64,000 bases of DNA from Limnohabitans sp. 15K. GTDB taxonomy: Bacteria > Pseudomonadota > Gammaproteobacteria > Burkholderiales > Burkholderiaceae_C. Below the pieces are notes generated by a model. It saw only the letters and a program-made list of their open reading frames with translations. It made no database searches and had not been told where the DNA came from. Every line of letters starts with the position of its first letter. The first letter of the stretch is position 1. Positions 45,136 to 53,160 of this stretch are shown piece after piece. The position numbers and the translations under genes were made by a program. The stretch is from NCBI RefSeq assembly GCF_002778285.1, contig NZ_NESM01000004.1:1-64000 (forward strand). The letters are read 5' to 3'.

Positions 45136-45871
45136 CTTTAATCTCGTAGGCGTTGACCAGCCTCTTGAAGTACTTGTAGATTTCAGCCAATTTCACATTC
45201 AGTTGAATGCTGGAAAACCCTTCATCATTTTTGTCTATCGGGATCACGCCAGTGACCACGCTTTTAAAGTATTCGGGGTCTTTGTTCCTGATGGGTTGAC
45301 AGCGATCAATTGCTTGAAAGATCTCTTCAAGGCCATAGCCATGGTCTCTGGTGAGAACCATCAAATCGTAAAGGTCACGCGACTTCACTCGGTCATAGAT
45401 GACGATGCTTTTCATGACAAGAAGCCCATTGACGCCGAGCAGATCAAAACCGCCCTTGCAAACCATCACCTTTGGCGCTGACTTCAAATAGTCAATTTGT
45501 GCCTTAGGGCGATCATTTTCATTGCGGGAATGAAAAGTCACCTTGGCACCATCAATCAAGTAATCCTGAATGTAGTGGTCAAGGTTGTCTGATGTGTTGA
45601 TTTTGAATCCCAACTTTTGTTCGGATGTGATCAGGCTTTCAATCGTGGAGCCATTTGCAGCCAACTCATCCATAAGCCCGTCGATGGCTTTGATGGGTAA
45701 TTTCTGGCCAAAAATATTGAAGTCCAAGTCTTCGCTGATTCGGTGCCCAATTTGCAACGCCAATGCAGTGCCGCCCACGAGGGTAAAGCCAGCCAATCTG
45801 GGGTCGCCGTTGAGGCGAGCGAAATTCTTCTGAGTCGCCTCTGGCATGAACTGCAGTTTGAGCTTATGCAT
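45107..45871 (-). CDS. abiEii: AbiEii-type nucleotidyltransferase toxin
   Basis: The 254-residue protein belongs to the AbiEii/AbiGii toxin family: GGTALALQIGHRISEDLDF with the nucleotidyltransferase G-G-x-A and S-x-D-x-D motifs, then RVKSRDLYDLMVL with the Lys/Asp typical of the family. AbiE toxins act as type IV toxin-antitoxin effectors that modify tRNA ends or bind GTP and stop growth after phage infection. It starts eight bases inside the antitoxin gene, giving coupled translation. It is a bit shorter than long AbiEii proteins but has the core motifs. Confidence 0.87.
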   Translation of the reverse strand: MHKLKLQFMPEATQKNFARLNGDPRLAGFTLVGGTALALQIGHRISEDLDFNIFGQKLPIKAIDGLMDELAANGSTIESLITSEQKLGFKINTSDNLDHYIQDYLIDGAKVTFHSRNENDRPKAQIDYLKSAPKVMVCKGGFDLLGVNGLLVMKSIVIYDRVKSRDLYDLMVLTRDHGYGLEEIFQAIDRCQPIRNKDPEYFKSVVTGVIPIDKNDEGFSSIQLNVKLAEIYKYFKRLVNAYEIKAIQRLHSSH

Positions 45872-46661
45872 TCGCTTGCTCCTTTACTGTTCGCAAGCCT
45901 TTGCTGATGTTGCCCAGCATCCGGGTCACACTGGCGTTGGCCATAGGCTCAAAAGAACGACGCTTGAAGACGCGCTTGACCTTGGGGACGCCGTAGTAGA
46001 AGCACAACCTGGCCACATCCTCGAACTTGTGCTTTTCGAGAACCTTGCTGATCAATACATCGTCCCTAATGTTGGGGTTTGACCAGTCATAAGCACCCGA
46101 CAAACCGATCTTGACGGACTTGCGTGGCGCGTTGGCTTGCGCAATGACGGTGCGCAGCCACGCTGGGATCAAAGCTGCGTAGCTGTCAATTTCCCCTTCT
46201 GCCCAGTCACCCGTGGCACGCTGGATGTCCAGTGTTGTGAGGTCTTTGATGCCCCGGGTCCACAACTCAAGCAAGACCCTGCCCTTGGGGCTGGCAGCGA
46301 GCTGGACTTTCCTTGGACTCATGCGGCGAAATTGCACGGTGTGTCCGGCGGCTTTGACGGTGCGCGACAGACCAGAAGTGGGCACCACCAGCAGCTGATC
46401 TGTATCTCCGGATGGCGCAAGTCCCAATCGCTCCCCCGTCTTTTGCGCAGCAGCATAGGCAATGGTTTGTGCATCCACTTGCTGACCTGATTTGGCATAC
46501 AGCCCTCTGGCTACCCGTTGGATGATTCCTGATCTCATCATCCGCATGAGTGCTTGGTCAACGGCCGCACGAGTCCCCACCGACAAAAAGTCAGTACTTG
46601 AGAAGACGCATCCTTGAGGTTTGTCTGCGATAGCTTGTCTGATCGTTTGAACTTTGAGCAT
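45864..46661 (-). CDS. abiEi: AbiEi-type antitoxin (DUF6088)
   Basis: The 265-residue protein begins with a winged-helix DNA-binding part (VFSSTDFLSVGTRAAVDQALMRMM, then GIIQRVARGLYA) and continues with a AbiEi-like C-domain. In AbiE systems it neutralises the toxin and represses its own promoter by binding inverted repeats. A perfect 9-bp inverted repeat lies 21 bases upstream of its ATG. The gene overlaps abiEii by eight bases. It sits between the tRNA cluster and the integrase remnant, so it probably arrived with the island. Confidence 0.82.
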   Translation of the reverse strand: MLKVQTIRQAIADKPQGCVFSSTDFLSVGTRAAVDQALMRMMRSGIIQRVARGLYAKSGQQVDAQTIAYAAAQKTGERLGLAPSGDTDQLLVVPTSGLSRTVKAAGHTVQFRRMSPRKVQLAASPKGRVLLELWTRGIKDLTTLDIQRATGDWAEGEIDSYAALIPAWLRTVIAQANAPRKSVKIGLSGAYDWSNPNIRDDVLISKVLEKHKFEDVARLCFYYGVPKVKRVFKRRSFEPMANASVTRMLGNISKGLRTVKEQANA

Positions 46662-46682
46662 GTCAGAAATTATGAATGTTTT

Positions 46683-46706
46683 TCAAATAATGTCAAAATT
46701 ATTTGA
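46683..46706 (-). promoter_or_regulatory. Palindromic operator candidate upstream of abiEi
   Basis: TCAAATAAT (46683-46691) and ATTATTTGA (46698-46706) are perfect inverted repeats with a 6-base spacer, 21 to 45 bases upstream of the abiEi start codon. AT-rich and palindromic, it is a natural binding site for the antitoxin's winged helix and would give autoregulation as in known AbiE systems. Confidence 0.65.
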
Positions 46707-46813
46707 GTGGCTGTGATAGGCCTCGTTGCATGCAAAGAGGTGGGGGTTGCATGCGTGTATGTAGGGTCAGGAGAACAATGAAATTGCGACAGTAATTTGA
46801 GGCGGAAATGCTC

Positions 46814-47008
46814 TTAACCCAGTTTCAAAGCCAAGTCTGAAGCGTTAGGGTGGTAGCACCTTGCCAACACAGCACTTGATTTGTGTCCCGTGACTTTCAT
46901 CCATTCGTGAAGTTGAAGCTTTTCTGCCAAGCGCGAAATTGCCTCATGCTGCAGGTCATGAATATACAAACTATTGGAATCTGGAATATCCTCTAAAAAG
47001 TAAGATTT
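46814..47008 (-). pseudogene. Tyrosine recombinase (integrase) C-terminal remnant
   Basis: A 64-residue minus-strand frame encodes the catalytic end of a phage-type integrase: SLYIHDLQHEAISRLAE, MKVTGHKSSAVLARCYHP and a closing LALKL. The family needs H-x-x-R in the first motif; here it is HDLQ, so the catalytic Arg is replaced by Gln. The His in TGHK and the Tyr in CYHP remain. A stop codon precedes the fragment, so the rest of the integrase is lost. Together with the tRNA-Asp gene 2.3 kb away it marks an old integration event. Confidence 0.7.
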
Positions 47009-47067
47009 CTACTCAGTAAAAATGGAATCCACACCTATACTGAAATGAGTAAAGAATTGATTGAAAT

Positions 47068-49026
47068 ATGAATAAACTTCAAAATACCCCCATCGGTTTT
47101 CGTTTGGCAGTTTCTTTTTTGGCTGTAGTTATTTTGTTGATTTCTGTTGCAGGAATTGGTATTTTTGAGCTCCGTTCCGTCGAGCGGGATCTGAATTTGA
47201 TCGTCAAAGATCGTATGATGAAGGTCCAACATGCAAACGCTATTGAAAACGAGATGAACCGTCAGGCGCGTGCCATCCGCACGGCGATCATCGCCATGGA
47301 CGCGAAAATCGTTGACGGTGAGTTAGCCAAGGTGACAGAGTCCAAAAGATTAACGGCTGAAGCCATCGATGCACTGGAGTTGACGGTCAGTACACCGGAA
47401 GGAAAAGCGGCACTCGCGAAACTGGAATCACTCAGAAATGCATACCGCGAAAAACAAGACATCCTTGTGGGCATGATCAAAGGCAAAGATGCGGCAGAAA
47501 GCGGCGCTTATTTGATCAAAGAGATATTGCCTGTTCAAGCCGAGTACTTGCACAGCGTCGAAGAGTTCATTGCCGTACAAAATGAAGCGATCAAGAAGAC
47601 CAGCGATCAAGCCCTTGCGGATGTCAATTTGGGCCAAATGTGGATGTTCATCATCTCTTCGGCTGCGATCGTGTTCACGTTGGTGATTTCTTGGGTGATC
47701 ACGGGATCCATCACCAAGCCCCTCAAAACCATTCAAGATGTGATCACCAATGTGGGGAAAAGTTTCGATTTCAGCCTCCGGGTCAACATCGGTTCTAAAG
47801 ACGAGTTGGGTCAAACAGCTGCGGTATTCAATGAGATGGTGTCGCGCCAACAAATGGCCATCAACGAAGTCAATCAAGTGGTCAGCGCCATTGCCGAAGG
47901 TAATTTTTCACGCCAAGTGAAGACAGAGATGAGCGGTGATCTCCAAACGATGAAGATCGCCGTCAATCAATGTGCTTCCAGTGTGTTTGTCACCATGAAT
48001 GCCTTAACCGATGTGATGCAAGCACTCCAAAAGGGTGATTTCAGTCAACGGATGTCGACTCAAGTCAAAGGAGAAATCAGAGCAACGGTGGATGTGACCA
48101 TGCAAGCCATGGAAACGTTGATCGATGAATTGGGACGTGCCTTGTCCAATTTGGCCACAGGTGATCTGAGAGGCCGTGTTGTTGTTGAAACATTCGGCGA
48201 TCTAGAGCGTTTAAAAAACAACACCAACGTCTCTCTTGAAGCGTTGGGTGGTGTGATGAAAGAACTCAACCACAATGCACAGCAAGTGGCTACCGCCGCC
48301 AATCAATCCAGCGAGGCTTTGAGCCAAGTGAGTGATGGCGCCATCAATCAAACCCACGCGATCTCCCAAATTGTGATTGCGGTCAAAGAAGCATCGAAAG
48401 CGATTGAAGACGTTTCTAAAAATACCGAATCTGCGTCGATCGAGTCCAAATTTTCAATGGAAATTGTTCTTCACTCGCGAAACAAAATGAATGAAATGGT
48501 GGAGGTCGTTGGCAGCATTTCAGACAACTCTAAGAAGATCAACAAGATCACAGGCATCATCGAAGACATTGCCAACAAAACCAATTTGTTGTCGCTCAAT
48601 GCCGCCATTGAATCGGCCAGAGCGGGTGAGCATGGCAAAGGTTTCAGTGTCGTGGCTGATGAGGTGGGTAAATTGGCCACCATCAGCGCACAAAACGCCA
48701 AAGAGATCAAACAGTTGATTGAAAAGGCCGTGCTCGACACGCAGAAAGCGGTTGAAATCGTTCAAGAAGTCGCTGTTGAAATGTCAAAGATCGATGGTGC
48801 CTCCAGTGCCTCCAACGGCTTTCTGGTGAGAATTTCCTCGGCGATCGAGCAACAAAACAGTGCGGTACAAGAGATCGCCGCCAACCTAGAAAACCTCGAC
48901 ATGATTGCGCGATCAAACGCCAACGCCAGTGAAGAGATCACGGCGTCGGTCATAGAGCTTTCGAGGATTGCCGACTCGACTCGCAAAAGCTTGTCGAACT
49001 TCAAAATTGAATCGCCCAGCGTTTGA
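47068..49026 (+). CDS. Methyl-accepting chemotaxis protein
   Basis: The 652-residue receptor has a first transmembrane helix (about residues 12-31), a periplasmic four-helix-bundle ligand domain to about residue 190, a second helix ([18 protein letters not shown]), a HAMP domain, and at least two further HAMP-like segments ([37 protein letters not shown]) before the signalling hairpin. The hairpin tip [25 protein letters not shown] is the CheA/CheW-binding region. No C-terminal CheR pentapeptide is seen. Ligand unknown. The 85 bases before it contain the start of the integrase remnant on the other strand. Confidence 0.9.
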   Translation: MNKLQNTPIGFRLAVSFLAVVILLISVAGIGIFELRSVERDLNLIVKDRMMKVQHANAIENEMNRQARAIRTAIIAMDAKIVDGELAKVTESKRLTAEAIDALELTVSTPEGKAALAKLESLRNAYREKQDILVGMIKGKDAAESGAYLIKEILPVQAEYLHSVEEFIAVQNEAIKKTSDQALADVNLGQMWMFIISSAAIVFTLVISWVITGSITKPLKTIQDVITNVGKSFDFSLRVNIGSKDELGQTAAVFNEMVSRQQMAINEVNQVVSAIAEGNFSRQVKTEMSGDLQTMKIAVNQCASSVFVTMNALTDVMQALQKGDFSQRMSTQVKGEIRATVDVTMQAMETLIDELGRALSNLATGDLRGRVVVETFGDLERLKNNTNVSLEALGGVMKELNHNAQQVATAANQSSEALSQVSDGAINQTHAISQIVIAVKEASKAIEDVSKNTESASIESKFSMEIVLHSRNKMNEMVEVVGSISDNSKKINKITGIIEDIANKTNLLSLNAAIESARAGEHGKGFSVVADEVGKLATISAQNAKEIKQLIEKAVLDTQKAVEIVQEVAVEMSKIDGASSASNGFLVRISSAIEQQNSAVQEIAANLENLDMIARSNANASEEITASVIELSRIADSTRKSLSNFKIESPSV

Positions 49027-49057
49027 GCGGATCATAAAGACACGGTGTCCTGGAATT

Positions 49058-49094
49058 AAAAAAGCCGCTCAACTTGGTTGAGCGGCTTTTTTTT
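49058..49094. terminator. Bidirectional terminator between the chemoreceptor and metK
   Basis: AAAAAAGCCGCTCAA, a short loop and TTGAGCGGCTTTTTTTT form an 11-bp stem, with A- and T-runs on either side. It terminates both convergent genes. Confidence 0.93.
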
Positions 49095-49123
49095 AAACCA
49101 TGGGGCCCAAATAAGGGCTTGGT

Positions 49124-50305
49124 TTACAGACCTGCAGCGGCTTTCAATGCAGTGGCACGGTCGGTGCGCTCCCAAGTGAAGTCGGGCTCGTCACGACCAA
49201 AGTGACCGTAAGCGGCGGTCTTGCTGTAGATCGGGCGCAGCAGGTCCAGCATTTGGATAATGCCTTTGGGTCGCAAGTCAAAGTACTCAGCAACCAGAGC
49301 GGCGATTTTGTCGTCAGAGATCACGCCTGTGCCTTCGGTGTTCACTGTGATGTTCATCGGGCGCGCCACACCAATGGCGTACGCCACTTGAATTTGGCAT
49401 TTCGTGGCCAAGCCTGCGGCCACGATGTTCTTGGCCACGTAGCGGGCAGCGTAAGCAGCAGAGCGGTCCACCTTGGATGGGTCTTTGCCAGAGAACGCAC
49501 CACCGCCGTGCGGGCATGCACCGCCGTAGGTGTCCACAATGATCTTGCGGCCGGTCAAGCCGCAATCGCCCTGGGGACCGCCGATGACGAAGCGGCCTGT
49601 GGGGTTGATCAAATATTTGGTGTCTTGCAGCCACTCTTTGGGCAACACGGGCTTGATGAGCTCTTCGATGATGGCTTCGGTGAAGCTGGCCTTCATCTTG
49701 GTGGCTGTCTCGCTTTGGTCAGGGCTGTGTTGGGTCGACAAGACCACGGTGTCGATGCTGTGCGGCTTGCCGTCCACGTAGCGCATGGTCACCTGGCTCT
49801 TGGCGTCAGGGCGCAAGAAAGGCAAACGGCCGTCTTTGCGCAACTGGGCTTGGCGCTCGACCAAACGGTGTGCGTAATAGATGGGGGCGGGCATCAGCTC
49901 TGGCGTTTCGCTGCATGCGTAGCCAAACATCAGGCCTTGGTCGCCCGCGCCAATGTTGAGGTGGTCATCGGACGCGTGGTCAACACCTTGGGCGATGTCG
50001 TTGGATTGCTTGTCGTAACAAACCATCACGGCGCAACCTTTGTAGTCGATGCCGTAGTCGGTGTTGTCGTAGCCGATGCGCTTGATGGTGTCGCGTGCGA
50101 CTTGGATGTAGTCGACATGCGCGTTGGTGGTGATCTCGCCCGCCAACACGACCAAACCGGTGTTGGTCAGGGTTTCAGCAGCCACGCGTGAACGTGGGTC
50201 TTGCTCGAAGATGGCGTCCAAAATCGCGTCAGAGATTTGGTCCGCCACTTTGTCGGGGTGACCTTCTGAAACGGATTCAGACGTGAAGAGGTAATTGCTG
50301 GACAT
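49124..50305 (-). CDS. metK: S-adenosylmethionine synthetase
   Basis: The 393-residue enzyme has [21 protein letters not shown], the ATP-binding [13 protein letters not shown] and [28 protein letters not shown] signatures of MetK. It makes S-adenosylmethionine from methionine and ATP. Its 120-base leader contains a SAM-II/SAM-V-like aptamer candidate and a strong promoter, consistent with feedback by its product. The ATG is preceded by AAGGAGC with a short T-stretch between. Confidence 0.95.
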   Translation of the reverse strand: MSSNYLFTSESVSEGHPDKVADQISDAILDAIFEQDPRSRVAAETLTNTGLVVLAGEITTNAHVDYIQVARDTIKRIGYDNTDYGIDYKGCAVMVCYDKQSNDIAQGVDHASDDHLNIGAGDQGLMFGYACSETPELMPAPIYYAHRLVERQAQLRKDGRLPFLRPDAKSQVTMRYVDGKPHSIDTVVLSTQHSPDQSETATKMKASFTEAIIEELIKPVLPKEWLQDTKYLINPTGRFVIGGPQGDCGLTGRKIIVDTYGGACPHGGGAFSGKDPSKVDRSAAYAARYVAKNIVAAGLATKCQIQVAYAIGVARPMNITVNTEGTGVISDDKIAALVAEYFDLRPKGIIQMLDLLRPIYSKTAAYGHFGRDEPDFTWERTDRATALKAAAGL

Positions 50306-50374
50306 GAAAAAAGCTCCTTGTTGACAGAGGTTGTTCGGCGTTGCCGACCCTGTTAACCCGGAGCCTGGCGAACG

Positions 50375-50426
50375 CTTTAGCAGAATTTATGAATCGCCCT
50401 GCAAGTAGTTCAGGTAACTCGGCGAT
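50375..50426 (-). promoter_or_regulatory. SAM-II/SAM-V-like riboswitch candidate in the metK leader
   Basis: On the minus strand ATCGCC (50426-50421) pairs perfectly with GGCGAT (50398-50393) to make P1. The loop contains TTGCAG (50405-50400), whose GCAG can pair with CTGC at 50383-50380 to make a pseudoknot. The 3' part ATAAATTCTGCTAAAG is close to the SAM-II consensus ending in ATAAAT-N3-GCTAAA, as I remember it. Transcription should start almost exactly at the aptamer, judging by the promoter. SAM-II/SAM-V RNAs switch off methionine-cycle genes when SAM is high. A covariance-model search was not run, so class assignment is provisional. Confidence 0.6.
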
Positions 50427-50432
50427 GCACAA

Positions 50433-50461
50433 ATTATAAAAGAAGGCAGAGCCCTCTTCAA
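50433..50461 (-). promoter_or_regulatory. metK promoter
   Basis: A -35 box TTGAAG (50461-50456) and a perfect -10 box TATAAT (50438-50433) are 17 bases apart on the minus strand. The expected start point, about seven bases beyond the -10, coincides with the first base of the proposed aptamer. slyX lies immediately on the other side in the opposite direction. Confidence 0.75.
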
Positions 50462-50481
50462 AATCATGTCCAATACAGCCC

Positions 50482-50703
50482 ATGGACATCCCAACCCCAA
50501 TAGAAAATCGCTTGGTTGACCTCGAAATCAAGGCCGGTTTCACCGAAGACCTGCTGGACCAGCTCAATGCACAGGTCTACAGACAGCAGCAACAGATTGA
50601 CGCGCTCATCCAAGAGTTGCGTCAGATGCGTGACCGACTGCCCGAGTCAGGCGGCGGCGCTGAAATGCGCAATTTGCGTGATGAAATTCCGCCGCATTAC
50701 TGA
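50482..50703 (+). CDS. slyX: SlyX family protein
   Basis: The 73-residue protein is a short coiled coil: ENRLVDLEIKAGFTEDLLDQLNAQVYRQQQQIDAL, then RDEIPPHY at the end, both the hallmarks of SlyX. The function is unknown even in E. coli. It lies between the metK promoter and an RlmN-type gene, with 18 bases to the latter's ATG. Confidence 0.88.
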   Translation: MDIPTPIENRLVDLEIKAGFTEDLLDQLNAQVYRQQQQIDALIQELRQMRDRLPESGGGAEMRNLRDEIPPHY

Positions 50704-50721
50704 AGGCAGTTGTTGACGGCC

Positions 50722-51783
50722 ATGCACAGCATTCAAGACATCCGCGACCACTTGCGTGCGCTGGGGGCGAACGCCCTTCACGAGCAGCGCGTGCTGTGCC
50801 TGTGGGCGCAGGCCAAGCCGCAAGACAGCGGTCGCAGGCCGCTGCAAAGTTTCATGCCCACCGCAGTGCGCGAGGCCTTGCCTGCGCTCAGCACCACGCT
50901 GACAGGCTTGGCCACGTTGCGTGAACAACACCCGGGGCAAGACGGCTCGGCACGTTTGCTGGTGGGCCTTCAGGACGGCCAGACCGTCGAAAGCGTGCTG
51001 CTGCCGCGCGACGGCTTGTGCGTTTCATCCCAAGTGGGCTGTGCAGTCGGTTGTGTGTTTTGCATGACCGGGCGTGAGGGCCTGATCCGTCAGGTGGGCA
51101 GTGCCGAAATCGTGGCGCAAGTGGCGCTGGCCCGTACGCTCAGGCCTGTCAAGAAAGTGGTGTTCATGGGCATGGGCGAGCCCTCGCACAACTTGGACGC
51201 GGTCATGGAGGCCATTGACCTGCTGGGCACCGTGGGCAACATTGGGCACAAAAACTTGGTGTTTTCGACCGTGGGCGATGCGCGGGTGTTTGAGCGTTTG
51301 CCGCAAGGCCGCGTTAAACCGGCGCTGGCCTTGTCGCTGCACACCACCCGAGCCGATTTGCGAATGCAACTGCTGCCGCGTGCCCCGCGCTTCGACCCAC
51401 AAGACCTGGTGGAAGCAGGGGAGGTTTATGCACGCGCCACGGGTTACCCCATTCAGTACCAGTGGACCTTGATCGACGGCGTGAACGACAGCGATGAAGA
51501 AATCGAGGGCATTGTGCGTTTGCTCAAAGGCAAGTACGCTTTGATGAACATGATCCCGTACAACGCTGTGCCCGATTTGCCTTTTGCGCGCCCGAGTTGG
51601 GAGAGGGCCGCGGCCATCGCACGCACGCTGCACCAGCGCGGTGTGTTGACCAAGTTGCGCCAGTCAGCGGGGCAGGACGTGGAGGGCGGATGTGGTCAGC
51701 TCAGGGCGCGCGATCTGGTGCAGCGTGAGCAGCGGGTGCAACCCGTGACCCTGCGCCGCCACATCAACGCCCCGGCAGTTTGA
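50722..51783 (+). CDS. RlmN/Cfr-family radical SAM methyltransferase paralogue
   Basis: The 353-residue protein has the radical SAM motif CAVGCVFC, VVFMGMGEPSHNLD, VFSTVGDA, LALSLHTTRADLR and a late GQDVEGGCGQL with the second catalytic Cys. RlmN methylates 23S rRNA A2503 and tRNA A37; Cfr modifies the same base differently. The N-terminal accessory domain is less RlmN-like than usual and the protein is not in the common ndk-rlmN-pilF context, so I take it to be a second copy with unproven target. The ATG at 50722 is preferred over TTG codons at 50710/50713. The end overlaps the convergent EamA gene by 20 bases. Confidence 0.8.
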   Translation: MHSIQDIRDHLRALGANALHEQRVLCLWAQAKPQDSGRRPLQSFMPTAVREALPALSTTLTGLATLREQHPGQDGSARLLVGLQDGQTVESVLLPRDGLCVSSQVGCAVGCVFCMTGREGLIRQVGSAEIVAQVALARTLRPVKKVVFMGMGEPSHNLDAVMEAIDLLGTVGNIGHKNLVFSTVGDARVFERLPQGRVKPALALSLHTTRADLRMQLLPRAPRFDPQDLVEAGEVYARATGYPIQYQWTLIDGVNDSDEEIEGIVRLLKGKYALMNMIPYNAVPDLPFARPSWERAAAIARTLHQRGVLTKLRQSAGQDVEGGCGQLRARDLVQREQRVQPVTLRRHINAPAV

Positions 51784-52660
51784 CCAATCCGCTGGAGAGC
51801 GAGGTGCCCAGCAAAATCACCGCGCCGCACAGCAGCATCCAGGCGGTGACGCTCTCGCCTAAAAAAAGCACGCCATACAAGATGGCAAAGACCGGCACCA
51901 TGAAGGTCACGGTGAGTGCTTTGGCCGGACCGGTGTTCTCGATCAGTTTGAAGTAGAGGATGTACGCCAGCCCCGTGCACACGATGCCCACCGCGAGCAA
52001 AGCGCCCCAGGCGTGCAGACTGGGCAGGTGCTGCGGGCGCCACCACAGCGCAGGCAGTGCGAGCGCCAGTGCTGCGCCCATTTGGCTGCCGGTGGCCGTG
52101 ACCAGTGGGGGAAGGCTGGGGATGAATTTTTTGGTGAAGCTGGCGGACAGGGCATAGCAGACCGTCGCCCCCAGACACGCCAGCACCGCCCAGAACGGGG
52201 CAATGCCCGAGTCGTTGGGTTTGAACGAGGCCTCGCCGCCAGCCAGCAGGGCCACGCCCGCAAAGCCCAGCACCAGCCCCAAGCTGCGCGACAGACCGGG
52301 GCGGTCACCCAGCCACAGCCAGGCCACGATGGCCCCAAAGAGCGGCACGGTGGCGTTGAGGATCGACGACAGGCCCGTGGTGATGTGCATCACGGCAAAC
52401 GAATACAACGCAAACGGGATGCCAGAGTTCAGCACGCCCACCAAGAAGATGGGTTTCCAGTGCTGGCGCAGCAGCGGGGCATGGCCCCGCATGCGAAGGA
52501 TGGGCCACAGAAAAAGCGCGGCAATCGTCACGCGCAAGGCGGCTGTGGGCAGTGGCCCCAGTTCTTGCGCGGCGATGCGCATGAACAAAAACGAAGAACC
52601 CCAGATGAGGGCCAGCAGCAAGAAGTCGCGAACCCAGGGACGGGCAGGGGAGTGGGTCAT
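51764..52660 (-). CDS. EamA/DMT-family transporter
   Basis: The 298-residue protein has ten hydrophobic helices in two EamA repeats (LLLALIWGSSFLFMRIA and LLAVGIVCTGLAYILYFKLIENTG). DMT transporters export amino acids, nucleosides or metabolites; substrate unknown. The ATG at 52660 shares ATGA with the ogt stop, so it is in the repair operon, which is unusual for a transporter. I rejected a longer frame start at 52900, which lies inside ogt. Confidence 0.88.
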   Translation of the reverse strand: MTHSPARPWVRDFLLLALIWGSSFLFMRIAAQELGPLPTAALRVTIAALFLWPILRMRGHAPLLRQHWKPIFLVGVLNSGIPFALYSFAVMHITTGLSSILNATVPLFGAIVAWLWLGDRPGLSRSLGLVLGFAGVALLAGGEASFKPNDSGIAPFWAVLACLGATVCYALSASFTKKFIPSLPPLVTATGSQMGAALALALPALWWRPQHLPSLHAWGALLAVGIVCTGLAYILYFKLIENTGPAKALTVTFMVPVFAILYGVLFLGESVTAWMLLCGAVILLGTSLSSGLVKLPGR

Positions 52661-53160
52661 GAAAACAGGTCTTGGTGGCCTTCGAGCTGCAGCAGCGCAC
52701 GTTTGCGCTCCAGGCCTCCGGCGTATCCGGTGAGCTGACCTGTGCTGCCCAGCACCCGATGGCAAGGCACGATGATACTCACCGGATTGCGCCCCACCGC
52801 CGCGCCCACGGCCCGAACGGCCTGAGGTTTGTTCAAGCGCGAGGCCAACTGGCCGTAGCTTTGGTGAGTGCCTGCCGCAATGGTCAACAGCGCTTGCCAA
52901 ACGGCTTGCTGAAACGCCGTGCCGCGCGACAGGTCCAGCGGCAGATCGAACACGGTCCTGCGCCCGGCAAAGTAGTCCTGCAACTGCGCCGCGGTGGCTT
53001 GCAACACCGGGTGGTCCGGGGCGGGCTGCCAGCTTTGCATCACTTGCGCCTCTGGTCCATGCCGCTGCCCCTCAAACCAGACGCCGCACAGGCCCCGGTC
53101 GCTGCAGGCGAGGATGAGTTCGCCCAAGGGGCTGGCGGTGCGGGTGGTGAATGTGATCAT
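52657..53160 (-). CDS. ogt: Methylated-DNA-protein cysteine methyltransferase
   Basis: The 167-residue protein is an O6-alkylguanine-DNA alkyltransferase with the active-site motif VPCHRV (Cys acceptor) and RAVGAAVGRNPV. It removes alkyl groups from O6-guanine by suicide transfer to the Cys. The start overlaps the stop of the Ada-AlkA gene (ATGA), so the three-gene set Ada-AlkA, Ogt, EamA is tightly coupled. Confidence 0.93.
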   Translation of the reverse strand: MITFTTRTASPLGELILACSDRGLCGVWFEGQRHGPEAQVMQSWQPAPDHPVLQATAAQLQDYFAGRRTVFDLPLDLSRGTAFQQAVWQALLTIAAGTHQSYGQLASRLNKPQAVRAVGAAVGRNPVSIIVPCHRVLGSTGQLTGYAGGLERKRALLQLEGHQDLFS

